Source of the DNA: Terriglobus albidus
GTDB lineage: Bacteria > Acidobacteriota > Terriglobia > Terriglobales > Acidobacteriaceae
Reading direction: 5' to 3'
DNA: 64,000 bases
NCBI RefSeq assembly: GCF_008000815.1
Contig: NZ_CP042806.1
Span: 1,860,001-1,924,000, forward strand
Shown in pieces: positions 1 through 7,541 of this stretch. Under the pieces are notes generated by a model. It did no database searches and was not told where the DNA came from. It worked only from the letters and a program-made list of their open reading frames with translations. How positions within the stretch are numbered: position 1 is the stretch's first letter; the number at the start of each line of letters is the position of its first letter. Both the position numbers and the translations under genes were made by a program.

Positions 1-368
1 TCGACGACGGAGACCGCCTGCGAAATCTCGCCGACAGTAAGCCGGATGTCAGCGGTGACGGACTGACCGACGACGACCGGCACAGCCGTCAGAGTCTGGC
101 GGGCGAAGCCATCCTTTTCGGCGCTAACGGACCAGCGCCCGATGGTGACGGAGGGCGCGGAATAGCGGCCCTGAGCATCGGTGGTCAGGTGGCGTTCGGT
201 GCCCGTCTCTTCGTTGCGGACGGTGACGGTCGCACCGGAGACGGCGGCTCCGCTGGCGTCACTGACGGTGCCGGAGATGGAGCCGCCCACCATCTGGGCG
301 TGGGCTCGGAGGAGGGCGAAGCTGGCGAATAAGATCAGGAATGCAGCGAAGTATGCGATGCGACGCAT
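1..368 (-). CDS. TonB-dependent receptor, Oar-like, N-terminal part (runs off the window)
   Basis: Only the first 122 residues are in the window. They start MRRIAYFAAFLILF and form a Sec signal peptide ending near AHAQ (about residue 25). A carboxypeptidase-regulatory-like beta-sandwich follows, recognisable by GSISGTVSDASGAAVSGATV and the DAQGRYSAPSV and VSAEKDGF segments. This is the usual N-terminus of acidobacterial TonB-dependent outer-membrane receptors of the Oar type; plug and barrel would lie beyond base 1. The ATG at 366-368 has an AAGGAG ribosome site at 378-383, nine bases away, which fixes the start. It could also be a smaller protein with only this domain, but the two full receptors in the window (21635-25597 and 40816-44496) have the same beginning. 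Substrate cannot be read from this part. Confidence 0.8.
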   Translation of the reverse strand, partial: MRRIAYFAAFLILFASFALLRAHAQMVGGSISGTVSDASGAAVSGATVTVRNEETGTERHLTTDAQGRYSAPSVTIGRWSVSAEKDGFARQTLTAVPVVVGQSVTADIRLTVGEISQAVSVV

Positions 369-524
369 GGAGTCAATCTCCTTGTGGTTCTTGGGTGCGC
401 GTCTGTTTCAGGTGCAGCGCGGCTTGGGATGTGAAGTGGGAACAGCCAGAAGATGCAGGAAGGTGCGCGGCCCGGAGGGGCTAGCGACAACAACAACAGG
501 ATTCTGCGGAGCCGCGGCGTGACA

Positions 525-1622
525 TTAGCGAATATCTCCGCGGATAAAGGTCCAATAGACCAGTCCGAGTGTGACCAAGGCGATGAAGATCTCGCCGAGG
601 ATGCCGACCACTATGGGCCGCCAACCCTGCCCGGTCAGATCGCGCAGGTTGGTGCGCAGGCCAACCCCGGCGAATGCCGGAAGAAACGCCCAACGCGAAA
701 GATTGCTCAGACTGGAGAGCTGTGAACTGTTGAAGAAGCTCGAAGACGCCAGCACCGAGATGATCAGAAAGCCAAGGATGAACTTGGGGAACTTCTGCCA
801 GAGGAAAAGCGCCTTGTTCGGTACATCGGGCGCCTGTCCCTTGGATGCCCAGTAGACGGCATAGCCGAGAACGACAAAGCCGATGAAGGCAGAACGAGCG
901 GTCTTGGCGAGGATAGCGAAACGTCCGGCAACATCGCCGTAGAGTGCGCCAGTCACGGTGGCCTCGGCGGTGTTATCGACGGCCAGGCCGGTCCAGATGC
1001 CGTAGCTCTCCTGGCTTAGGTGGAGCAGGTGACCGATCGCCGGGAACGTGAACAGAGCGATGGCGCCCAGTGTGAGAATGGCGGCGATAGAGGTCGATAC
1101 GTCTTCTTCCTCAGGCTCGATAGCTCCGCGTGCTGCCATGATGGCGGTGACGCCGCAGATGGAGGAGCCGATGGCGAGCAGCGAGGTCAGCTTCGGACGC
1201 AGACCGAAGATGCGGCCCAGCAGCGTCATGACTGTGAGTGACAGCGCCAGCTCAATGAAGACGAGCACAAGGGAGACGGTGCCGATGCGCAATACATCGG
1301 AGAAGACAAAGCGCGCGCCGACCAGAACGATACCGAGCTTCAGCCAGAGCTCATAGGTAGCGACACCCGGACGGAAGATAGGTTTGACGCCGATGGTATT
1401 GGAGACGATGAGGCCAAGGATGATGGCCCAGAGCACATACTCGATCTGCGGCAGGCGCAGATGGTACTCGGTGCGAAGGTGGGTGAATTCGTGCTCGATC
1501 AGCTTGCCGAGGAACCCGATCCCGAAGAGCAGCGCCATGCCCGGTAGCAGACGCAATGATCCCCTATAGACAGACGCGGAACTCCGCGCGGAGGTATCCG
1601 GGGATGCGAGTACAGTAGACAC
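525..1622 (-). CDS. YeiH-family (UPF0324) putative sulfate/sulfur-compound transporter
   Basis: This 365-residue polytopic inner-membrane protein has about ten hydrophobic segments. It carries the family blocks LGLIVSNTIG, LKLGIVLVGARF, IGSSICGVTAIMAA (about residues 151-165) and LAVDNTAEATVTGALYG. The family (Pfam Cons_hypoth698) is annotated as a putative sulfate exporter; the real substrate is poorly established. The start is GTG at 1622 with no clear ribosome site, so translation may depend on the 42-codon gene that ends 21 bases upstream. Upstream of both lies a polycysteine leader ORF and a terminator hairpin, which ties the unit to sulfur status. If cysteine shortage relieves termination, as in classical attenuation, an importer or sulfur-scavenging role would make more sense than export. 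Family assignment is firm; direction of transport is inference. Confidence 0.85.
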   Translation of the reverse strand: MSTVLASPDTSARSSASVYRGSLRLLPGMALLFGIGFLGKLIEHEFTHLRTEYHLRLPQIEYVLWAIILGLIVSNTIGVKPIFRPGVATYELWLKLGIVLVGARFVFSDVLRIGTVSLVLVFIELALSLTVMTLLGRIFGLRPKLTSLLAIGSSICGVTAIMAARGAIEPEEEDVSTSIAAILTLGAIALFTFPAIGHLLHLSQESYGIWTGLAVDNTAEATVTGALYGDVAGRFAILAKTARSAFIGFVVLGYAVYWASKGQAPDVPNKALFLWQKFPKFILGFLIISVLASSSFFNSSQLSSLSNLSRWAFLPAFAGVGLRTNLRDLTGQGWRPIVVGILGEIFIALVTLGLVYWTFIRGDIR

Positions 1623-1643
1623 GGCCAGCGAGACTGCGAAGTA

Positions 1644-1772
1644 CTAAAAGCTGATATGGGGAACAACGTTGAGACGGACCAGTGCGGCCAGTGCCAGGGC
1701 AATGCCGATGGCCAGCATGTCGATGACGGCTGTGTTGTGCTTGACGGCTACCTTGGTTTGATTCGGTGACAT
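1644..1772 (-). CDS. 42-residue single-span membrane peptide preceding the YeiH transporter
   Basis: A 42-codon ORF starts at the ATG 1770-1772, with a perfect AAGGAG at 1783-1788 ten bases upstream, the best ribosome site in this unit. The peptide begins MSPNQTKVAVKHN, then has one hydrophobic helix (about residues 17-36, AVIDMLAIGIALALAALV) and a short tail NVVPHISF. It ends 21 bases before the YeiH start, in the same orientation and after the same leader and terminator, so the two are almost certainly co-transcribed. No family is recognised. It may be a small subunit or stabiliser of the transporter, or act mainly by bringing ribosomes to the weakly initiated YeiH gene. A longer in-frame reading from 1838 exists, but it would start inside the terminator hairpin and lacks a ribosome site. 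Confidence 0.6.
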   Translation of the reverse strand: MSPNQTKVAVKHNTAVIDMLAIGIALALAALVRLNVVPHISF

Positions 1773-1820
1773 CGTTGCGAAACTCCTTACCGGGTGGTTG
1801 GTTGTTCGCGATGCGCCGGA

Positions 1821-1861
1821 AAGAGAAAACCCACGCATCGCGCTTTGGCTGATGCGTGGGT
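1821..1861 (-). terminator. Terminator hairpin in the leader of the YeiH unit (attenuator)
   Basis: An 11-bp perfect stem (1851-1861 with 1829-1839) closes an 11-base loop and is followed on the minus strand by the U-rich run at 1821-1828. It lies between the polycysteine leader ORF and the 42-codon gene, so it would end transcription before the structural genes unless disrupted. The 3' arm contains GCGAUGCG (1834-1841), which is an exact 8-base complement of CGCAUCGC within leader codons 5-7 (1960-1967). That gives a possible competing structure. A second small hairpin (six-bp stem, 1875-1892) sits between the leader stop codon and the terminator. Confidence 0.7.
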
Positions 1862-1895
1862 CTCTGAATCTTGGAAGCGTCTTTTTACGCTTTGG

Positions 1896-1979
1896 CTAGG
1901 CCAGGTCAGAAACCGCGCAGCAGCATACGCTGTTGCAACAAACGCAACAGGTACAAGCGGCGATGCGGTTCATAACCAT
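1896..1979 (-). CDS. Polycysteine leader peptide (27 codons, 8 Cys)
   Basis: ATG at 1977-1979 opens a 27-codon frame ending in TAG at 1896-1898. Cysteines fall at residues 9, 11, 12, 14, 15, 19, 20 and 21: eight Cys in a 13-residue stretch, including a triplet. Such a run is very unlikely by chance in a GC-rich genome. The ORF is followed after about 35 bases by an intrinsic terminator and then by the sulfur-transporter unit. The Cys codons themselves form a 7-bp hairpin (1944-1950 with 1930-1936) that a translating ribosome would open. Polycysteine leader ORFs that act as cysteine-responsive attenuators are known in mycobacteria; here the role is inferred from layout. There is no Shine-Dalgarno site, and the predicted transcript starts at or one base before the ATG, which suggests leaderless translation. 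A second in-frame ATG is codon 3. Confidence 0.75.
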   Translation of the reverse strand: MVMNRIAACTCCVCCNSVCCCAVSDLA

Positions 1980-1986
1980 TAGTGAG

Positions 1987-2015
1987 AGGTTAGATGTTCC
2001 CGGGTCTCACGTCAA
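1987..2015 (-). promoter_or_regulatory. Sigma-70-type promoter of the Cys-leader/YeiH unit
   Basis: On the minus strand TTGACG (2010-2015) and TAACCT (1987-1992) are separated by exactly 17 bp. The predicted start of transcription is 1979-1980, at the first base of the leader ATG or one base before it, so the mRNA would be leaderless. The -35 box matches consensus in five of six bases; the -10 is weaker. Confidence 0.5.
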
Positions 2016-2086
2016 GGGCGGGTGGGCACTAAAATGGGGGCGGCGTTCGGTCCCCCAATGGACGCCCGGAAAGCTGCAGGTTGCGC

Positions 2087-3124
2087 ATGAAAGCTCTCGT
2101 CAAGAGCCGAGCCGAAAGAGGGCTATGGCTGGAAGATGTTCCCGAGCCGGAGATCGGCATCAACGACGTCAAGATCAAGGTTCTGGCAACAGGTATTTGC
2201 GGTACAGATCTCCATATCTATCAGTGGGATGAATGGGCTCAGAAGACCATCCCGGTCCCGATGACCATTGGCCACGAGTTTGTCGGTCAGATCGTTGAGG
2301 TTGGTTCCAATGTGACCGACTTTCATCCGGGAGACCGGGTCAGCGGCGAGGGACACGTGGTCTGCGGCCGCTGCCGCAACTGCCTGGCTGGGCGACGCCA
2401 CCTTTGCGCTCATACGCTGGGTGTCGGAGTGAACCGCCCCGGAGCCTTCGCCGAATATGTGGTGCTGCCGATGACCAATATCTGGCGGCATGCCGACAAT
2501 ATTCCTACGGAGGTCGCGGCTATCTTCGATCCCTTTGGCAATGCCGTGCATACAGCGCTGGCCTTCCCGGTACTGGGGGAGGATGTGCTGGTAACGGGAG
2601 CAGGTCCCATCGGTATTATGGCCGCAGCTGTGGCGAAGCATGCCGGAGCACGGCATGTCGTGATTACGGACCTGAATCCGGTGCGGCTGGAGCTGGCGCG
2701 CAAGGCTGCGGGTGTTTCTCTGGCGGTGAATCCGAAGGAGACGAGCCTCAAGGATGTGATGCAGCAGCTCGATATGCACGAAGGCTTCGATGTCGGTCTG
2801 GAGATGAGCGGCAACCAGAACGCCTTCCGCGACATGATTGCCACCATGTCGCACGGCGGCAAGATCGCAATGCTGGGCATCCCGTCGCCTTCGGAGATGG
2901 CGATCGACTGGAATCAGGTGATCTTCGATCAGCTTACGATCCGCGGTATCTATGGCCGCGAGATGTATGAGACCTGGTACAAGATGACGGTGATGCTGCA
3001 GTCAGGCCTGGACATCAGCAACGTGATTACGCATCGCTACCAGTGGAACGAGTTCGAAAAGGGCTTTGACGCAATGCGCGAAGGAAGCTCAGGGAAGGTC
3101 ATCCTGGATTGGAGCACGGTATAA
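2087..3124 (+). CDS. tdh: L-threonine 3-dehydrogenase
   Basis: The cytosolic zinc enzyme oxidises L-threonine to 2-amino-3-ketobutyrate with NAD+. The 345-residue product aligns throughout with E. coli Tdh. Catalytic zinc ligand C38 sits in ICGTD, with T40, H43, H63 and E64 also in place. The four structural zinc cysteines are C93, C96, C99 and C107, at the same numbers as in the E. coli enzyme. The nucleotide-binding loop is GAGPIG. The ATG at 2087 is chosen because it gives the family's MKAL start; an in-frame TTG lies six bases upstream. The kbl gene follows after three bases, forming the standard two-gene threonine-to-glycine operon. A 6-bp stem at 2035-2057 in the 5' region is visible but of unknown use. 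Confidence 0.96.
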   Translation: MKALVKSRAERGLWLEDVPEPEIGINDVKIKVLATGICGTDLHIYQWDEWAQKTIPVPMTIGHEFVGQIVEVGSNVTDFHPGDRVSGEGHVVCGRCRNCLAGRRHLCAHTLGVGVNRPGAFAEYVVLPMTNIWRHADNIPTEVAAIFDPFGNAVHTALAFPVLGEDVLVTGAGPIGIMAAAVAKHAGARHVVITDLNPVRLELARKAAGVSLAVNPKETSLKDVMQQLDMHEGFDVGLEMSGNQNAFRDMIATMSHGGKIAMLGIPSPSEMAIDWNQVIFDQLTIRGIYGREMYETWYKMTVMLQSGLDISNVITHRYQWNEFEKGFDAMREGSSGKVILDWSTV

Positions 3125-3127
3125 CGC

Positions 3128-4333
3128 ATGAGCCAGACACGTCCTCAACTTGCACATCTGACCGCCACCCTGAATGAGCTGAAGGAGCGCGGGACCTATT
3201 TCAAGCTGCGTGTGCTCGACGGAGAGCAGGGGCCGGTCAGCATCTACGACGGCCGCGAGGTTATCAACCTCGCCTCCAACAACTACCTCGGCTTGTGCGA
3301 TCACCCGAAGCTGAAGGAAGCCGCGCTAAAGGCGACCGAACAGTATGGTGTCGGTTCGGGCGCCGTCCGCACAATTGCGGGCACAATGAAGATCCATCTT
3401 GAACTCGAAGAGAAGATCGCCGCTTTCAAGAATGTGGAGGCGTGCGTTGTCTTTCAGTCGGGATTTACGGCGAATGCGGGAACGGTCTCATCAATCCTCG
3501 GCAAGGAAGATTTCATTCTCTCCGATGAGCTGAACCACGCTTCCATCATCGATGGAGCGCGGCTCTCGCGGGCGAAGATCAAGGTCTTTCGCCATAAGGA
3601 TGTCGCTCACTGCGAAGAGCTACTGAAGGAAGTGCAAAACGAACCCGGCCACAAGTTGGTCATCACCGATGGTGTCTTCTCAATGGATGGTGATATCGGC
3701 CCTGTAGACAAGCTGGCCGATCTGGCGGAGAAGTACGGCGCCATCATGATGGTAGACGATGCGCATGCGTCCGGCGTACTGGGCCGCAACGGTCGTGGCT
3801 CAGTGGATCACTTCCACTGTCATGGACGTGTGGATGTGCAGGTTGGCACTCTGTCGAAGGCGATTGGTGCTCTGGGAGGGTATGTCTGTGGATCGCGTGA
3901 CCTGATTGAGTATCTCTACCATCGTGCGCGGCCGTTTCTGTTCTCGACATCTCATCCACCGTCGGTCGCGGCGACGTGCATCGCGGCCTTCGATCTGCTG
4001 GAGAGTGAGCCGGAGCGGATCGAGCGGCTGTGGGAGAACACACGCTACTTCAAGCAGCAGCTTACAAGTGCGGGCTTCGATGTAGGCGGCAAGACGACAC
4101 CTGCCAGCGAGACTCCGATCACGCCCATCATCATCGGCGAGGGAAAGCTGACGATGGAGTTCAGCAAGGCGTTGTTTGAGGCTGGGTTGCTGGCGACCGG
4201 GATTGCGTTCCCGACGGTTCCTGAAGGCAAGGCTCGGGTGCGGACGATTGTGTCCAGTGAACACACGAAGGCTCAGTTGGATCGGGCGCTGGAGATTCTG
4301 ACGGGGACGGCGAAGAGGATGGGGATTCTGTAG
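3128..4333 (+). CDS. kbl: 2-amino-3-ketobutyrate CoA ligase (glycine C-acetyltransferase)
   Basis: This PLP enzyme of the alpha-oxoamine synthase family splits 2-amino-3-ketobutyrate with CoA into glycine and acetyl-CoA, completing the pathway begun by Tdh. At 401 residues it is about the family length (E. coli Kbl 398). Visible motifs are SNNYLGL near the N-terminus, the FQSGFTAN cofactor region, VDDAHASGV (D210, H213) and the PLP-lysine segment GTLSKAIGALGG with K244. The start lies three bases after the tdh stop codon, so translation is probably coupled. Two inverted repeats follow the stop (4343-4361 and 4371-4391) and may end the transcript. Confidence 0.96.
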   Translation: MSQTRPQLAHLTATLNELKERGTYFKLRVLDGEQGPVSIYDGREVINLASNNYLGLCDHPKLKEAALKATEQYGVGSGAVRTIAGTMKIHLELEEKIAAFKNVEACVVFQSGFTANAGTVSSILGKEDFILSDELNHASIIDGARLSRAKIKVFRHKDVAHCEELLKEVQNEPGHKLVITDGVFSMDGDIGPVDKLADLAEKYGAIMMVDDAHASGVLGRNGRGSVDHFHCHGRVDVQVGTLSKAIGALGGYVCGSRDLIEYLYHRARPFLFSTSHPPSVAATCIAAFDLLESEPERIERLWENTRYFKQQLTSAGFDVGGKTTPASETPITPIIIGEGKLTMEFSKALFEAGLLATGIAFPTVPEGKARVRTIVSSEHTKAQLDRALEILTGTAKRMGIL

Positions 4334-4342
4334 GAAATTGGA

Positions 4343-4531
4343 GTTCGCGTATTTCGCGAACCGGTGGGAGCCGTGGGCTTTCAGCCCACGGCTTACTGAT
4401 CAAGAATGAATTGGGCTTTAGCCCTGGGCTTGTTCGCGCGTGAAGTAAAGACCCGGGGCTAAAGCCCATTTTTCTTAAGAGCAATATCGGCGTGGGCTGA
4501 AGCCGGCTGAAGCCCGCTGCTCCCACCCATT
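4343..4531 (+). repeat. Cluster of GGGCT-type palindromic repeats after tdh-kbl
   Basis: The 212-bp gap between kbl and the convergent YceI gene holds no gene. A hairpin with arms GTTCGCG/CGCGAAC (4343-4361) comes first, then a 9-bp perfect stem with arms CCGTGGGCT/AGCCCACGG (4371-4391). Several further units built on GGGCTTTAGCCC, GGGCTAAAGCCC and GGGCTGAAGCC follow, up to about 4525. Such units are dispersed in acidobacterial genomes, from general knowledge. They probably fold into the transcripts of both convergent genes and may terminate them. Confidence 0.6.
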
Positions 4532-4545
4532 CCATAAGTGGTTCC

Positions 4546-5217
4546 TTACGGCAAGGTGCGCTTGAAGCGGTAGGCAAGTTCCAGGTCGATCTTGTTCTCG
4601 ACGCTGGCGAGGCGGCCGATCTTCGGCGGGTTGAGGCCGAACTGGTCGAAGGTCAGGATCGTCTTGGCGCGGCCGGCGACCATGTTGTCGCGCGGATTGA
4701 AGGTGGCGATGCCCTGGAAGGTGACCTCTTTGGTCACTCCGTGGATGGTGAGGTTGCCGGTGAGGGCGACGCCTGTCTGTCCAGCGGAAGGAATCAGCTT
4801 ATCCAGGCCGGTCACCTTAGTCGGAACGAACTCCGCAGTGGGGAACTTTGCGGTCTCCAGGGTGCGGTTCTGGACAAAGCCGTCGCGCTGGTCCTGGTCG
4901 CTCTTGAGGCCGCGCAGGTCGACGGTGATCTTGGAGCCGGGGTCGACGGTCCCGTCGGCCTTGATAGTCAGGGTGCCGGAGACCAGGTTTGTCGTACCGA
5001 TGGCTTCATTGGTGAAGGCCACCCCGACAAACTGTTCGGTCACACGATAGCTGGCGGACGAACCGTCGGTGATGACGTCCAGTTTGGCGCCGGGAGTCGG
5101 GGGCGGCGGTGGCTGCTGCGGTCCACCGGGGCCGCCGGGACCGGGCATCTGAGCGTGGGCAGCGGAGCCCGCAAAAGTTAGCAGGGCTGCCAGAAGCAGA
5201 GTGGGTTTGCGAGACAT
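4546..5217 (-). CDS. YceI-family periplasmic lipid-binding protein
   Basis: The 223-residue product has a Sec signal peptide (MSRKPTLLLAALLTFAGSAAHA, cleavage near residue 22) and then a low-complexity Gly/Pro linker. The YceI lipocalin-like domain covers about residues 42-220. Family features are YRVTEQFVGVAFTNEAIGTT near the domain start, the DGFVQNRTLETAKFPTAEF segment, LTGNLTIHGVTKEV and the closing DLELAYRFKR. YceI proteins bind isoprenoid or amphiphilic ligands in the periplasm; the ligand here is unknown. A GGAGG ribosome site lies just upstream of the ATG at 5217. The neighbouring MsrA gene is in the same orientation, but a strong terminator at 5279-5321 separates the two, so the protein has its own promoter. 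Confidence 0.88.
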   Translation of the reverse strand: MSRKPTLLLAALLTFAGSAAHAQMPGPGGPGGPQQPPPPPTPGAKLDVITDGSSASYRVTEQFVGVAFTNEAIGTTNLVSGTLTIKADGTVDPGSKITVDLRGLKSDQDQRDGFVQNRTLETAKFPTAEFVPTKVTGLDKLIPSAGQTGVALTGNLTIHGVTKEVTFQGIATFNPRDNMVAGRAKTILTFDQFGLNPPKIGRLASVENKIDLELAYRFKRTLP

Positions 5218-5278
5218 ACGACCTCCACAAAAAGAAAGCAGATGTTATTGCGTGGTGGAGGTTTGACGGGGAGGGTGG

Positions 5279-5321
5279 AAAAAAAGCCGCAGGAAAAACG
5301 GTTACAGCCCGTTTCCCCTGC
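5279..5321 (-). terminator. Intrinsic terminator after msrA
   Basis: On the minus strand a 13-bp stem (5309-5321 with 5289-5301, two G-U pairs) closes a 7-base loop. It is followed, after GC, by a run of seven Ts (5279-5285). It lies 26 bases beyond the msrA stop codon. Confidence 0.8.
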
Positions 5322-5346
5322 GTTCTTTACTGTTGATTACTGTTCT

Positions 5347-6024
5347 TTACTGCTGATAGTGGCCGTTGTATTCGACGAAGAGCTCCGGGAACTGCTTCTT
5401 CAGAGCGGCGATCTTCGGCAGGTCACACACCTGGATGTAAGCATTGCCCGGGTTTTTGAGGGCATAGTCCTGGTGATAGTCCTCTCCGGGGTAGAAAGCC
5501 TGCAGGGGAGAGAGCTTGGTGACGATCTTCCCGTGGAAGACATGGGCGGCATCCAGTTGAGCAATATAGTCGGTAGCCAGCTTGCGTTGCTCCTCATTGG
5601 CGTAAAAGATGGCCGAGCGATAGGAGTAGCCGATGTCGTTGTCCTGGCGGTTGAGCTGGGTTGGATCGTGCGCAACGGAGAAGAAGATACGCAGCAAGGT
5701 ACCGTAGGTGATGCGTGCGGGATCGTAGACGACCTCAACCGATTCGGCATGATCGGTGGTCTCCGTGACAACCTGGCCGTAGTTTGCTGTCTCTTTGGTG
5801 CCGCCGGAATATCCAGCGGTGGTGTGCAGCACACCCTTGAGGCGCTGGAAGACGGCCTGTGTGCCCCAGAAGCATCCACCGGCAAAGACGGCGGTCTGGC
5901 GGCCGTGGGTGGTGGCCAGGGCGACATCGTGAGTTGGCGCGGGAATCGGCTGCTTCGTCGCTGCCCCTCCTGCGAGTGTGAACATGGCAAGCATGCCCGC
6001 CAAGACTCCTGAAAGTTTGCGCAT
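5347..6024 (-). CDS. msrA: Peptide-methionine (S)-S-oxide reductase, exported form
   Basis: MsrA reduces methionine-S-sulfoxide in proteins. The catalytic motif AGGCFWGTQAVF puts the active cysteine at C51. The family blocks GYSGG, HAESVEVVYDP, HDPTQLNRQDNDIGYSYRSAIF and YHQDY all follow. Unlike the cytosolic E. coli enzyme, this 225-residue form starts with a probable signal peptide (MRKLSGVLAGMLAMFTLAGGAA), so it likely acts in the periplasm. The only other cysteine is in QVCDLPKIA near the C-terminus, which could be the resolving residue. Ribosome site GGAGG lies nine bases before the ATG. The partner MsrB is not in the window. Confidence 0.94.
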   Translation of the reverse strand: MRKLSGVLAGMLAMFTLAGGAATKQPIPAPTHDVALATTHGRQTAVFAGGCFWGTQAVFQRLKGVLHTTAGYSGGTKETANYGQVVTETTDHAESVEVVYDPARITYGTLLRIFFSVAHDPTQLNRQDNDIGYSYRSAIFYANEEQRKLATDYIAQLDAAHVFHGKIVTKLSPLQAFYPGEDYHQDYALKNPGNAYIQVCDLPKIAALKKQFPELFVEYNGHYQQ

Positions 6025-6101
6025 GGCAGTTGACCTCCTCGCATTGGACTCCGCACCCGGCTGGCAGGTTACAGGTCGTCGTTCGGGCGTCCCAGGAAGT
6101 G

Positions 6102-7541
6102 CTACTTCGACTCCTGCTTGATGGGGAAGCTGACGGTAAACTCCGTCTTGCCCGGCTCTGAGAAAAAGCTGATGGCGCCGCCCGCCTGTTCGGCGATGCG
6201 TTGTGCGATGCCGAGTCCGAGTCCGGTGCCAACGCCCATCGGCTTGGTCGTGAAGAAGGTCTCGAAGATCTTGCCCTGGTCTTCCGGTGCAATACCGGCT
6301 CCGTTGTCCCCGATGGTGACGAAGATGCGGCCGCCGTTCGTTCCGGTCTTGACGGTGATCTCGCCTCCCTGGCTGGGCGCGGCGTCGATGGCGTTGTCGA
6401 GGAGATTGGTCCAGATCTGGTTCAGGCCCGCGGCGTGGACAGAGAGGGGAGGAAGGCCGCCGGCAAAGCTCTTTTTGATGCTTAGCTGTTTCTCGTAGAT
6501 CTTGTGTTTCAAAAGAATGAGCGTGGCATGCACGCTCTCGTTCAAGTCGATGGATTGTCCGCTCTTGCCTTCGTAGGTGTAAGTCTTTACCGCTTTGACG
6601 AGGCCGGTGATGCGGGTGATGCTCTCTTCGATGGTGCCTACCAGTTGCATGGAGCTGACCATCGAGGCGAGCCAGGCGATGATGTTTTCGACGGAGTGCT
6701 TGCCATCTTCGATTGCCTCAGCCTTGAGGCAATCCAGATCGTGGGTGGTAATGCCGATCGAGGTAAGGATCGGAGCCAGGCCCCAGGAGTTGGAGACGTT
6801 ATTCGATTCCAGCCACTCGGCTAGTGCCTCTTCGGCGTCGGCCTCTTCCAGGGAGCTCATGCACTGCGGCCGCTCGGAGGAGAAGGCGCGCTCCTGCAGC
6901 GCCCAGACGCACTCGAATTCGCGCTTATCGTGCTCTTTGGAGAATGCTTTGCCCAGCTCATGCATCAGGCGAAGGTTGCTTCGGAGCTGGCTGGCAGCGC
7001 GGCTGGCGGCTGCGCCGGGGTTATTCAGCTCGTGCATCAGACCAGCGGTGAGGGTACCCAGGGCCGCGAGCTTTTCTTCCTGAATGGAGCGGTGCTGTGC
7101 GCCGCGCAACCGCTCGTTCAACTGGCCCAGAATAAAGTTGCGCATGGCAGGGCAGCGCGCCATCAAGCCCCAGAACTCCTCTGCAGCGTAGGAGAGGATC
7201 AGGCAGTCCTCCACGGCTTCTGCCGTGACTGGGATGGCTTGTTGGGTGATGAGGGCGTATTCGCCCATGACCGCTCCAGCTTCGAGGGTGGAGATCGTCT
7301 GCGCCTGTTTGGTGCCGTAGTTGTAGTAGCCACGGACCGCCCCCTGCAGCAGTATGCCGAACAGGGTCAGCTTCTCTCCCTGCTGGGCAAGGATCTGCCC
7401 TGCAGGGACATGCACGACAGGAGCTGACGAGATACAGTTCAACTCCTCTTCGGAGAGGGTGGAGAAGACAGGCAGCGCACGAAGTCTTTCGGTAACTTCG
7501 GCGGGTGTGAGCGACACGGTCTGGGTTAGGTCAATCATCAT
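6102..7541 (-). CDS. Sensor histidine kinase with N-terminal cyclic-nucleotide-binding domain
   Basis: The 479-residue soluble kinase has no membrane segment. Residues 15-140 form a cNMP-binding (Crp-like) fold: FSTLSEEELNCISS, then PAGQILAQQGEKL and the phosphate-cassette region AGAVMGEYALI. A dimerisation/H-box follows, with the phosphorylated His in LTAGLMHELNNP, then a HATPase domain with N-box WTNLLDNAIDAAP, G1 IGDNGAGI, F-box FETFFTTKP and G2 GVGTGLGLGI. Its ATG overlaps the stop codon of the upstream receiver/thioredoxin-reductase-like gene (ATGA, 7538-7541), so the two are translated together. The probable partner is therefore the receiver domain of that fusion. A classical cAMP- or c-di-GMP-binding role is possible, but the ligand cannot be read from the sequence. 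Confidence 0.9.
   Translation of the reverse strand: MMIDLTQTVSLTPAEVTERLRALPVFSTLSEEELNCISSAPVVHVPAGQILAQQGEKLTLFGILLQGAVRGYYNYGTKQAQTISTLEAGAVMGEYALITQQAIPVTAEAVEDCLILSYAAEEFWGLMARCPAMRNFILGQLNERLRGAQHRSIQEEKLAALGTLTAGLMHELNNPGAAASRAASQLRSNLRLMHELGKAFSKEHDKREFECVWALQERAFSSERPQCMSSLEEADAEEALAEWLESNNVSNSWGLAPILTSIGITTHDLDCLKAEAIEDGKHSVENIIAWLASMVSSMQLVGTIEESITRITGLVKAVKTYTYEGKSGQSIDLNESVHATLILLKHKIYEKQLSIKKSFAGGLPPLSVHAAGLNQIWTNLLDNAIDAAPSQGGEITVKTGTNGGRIFVTIGDNGAGIAPEDQGKIFETFFTTKPMGVGTGLGLGIAQRIAEQAGGAISFFSEPGKTEFTVSFPIKQESK

Noticed and set aside
1829-2015. Riboswitch (SAM-type) upstream of the YeiH unit
   Set aside because: No known SAM or related aptamer core could be matched, whereas the Cys-rich ORF explains the leader and terminator better.
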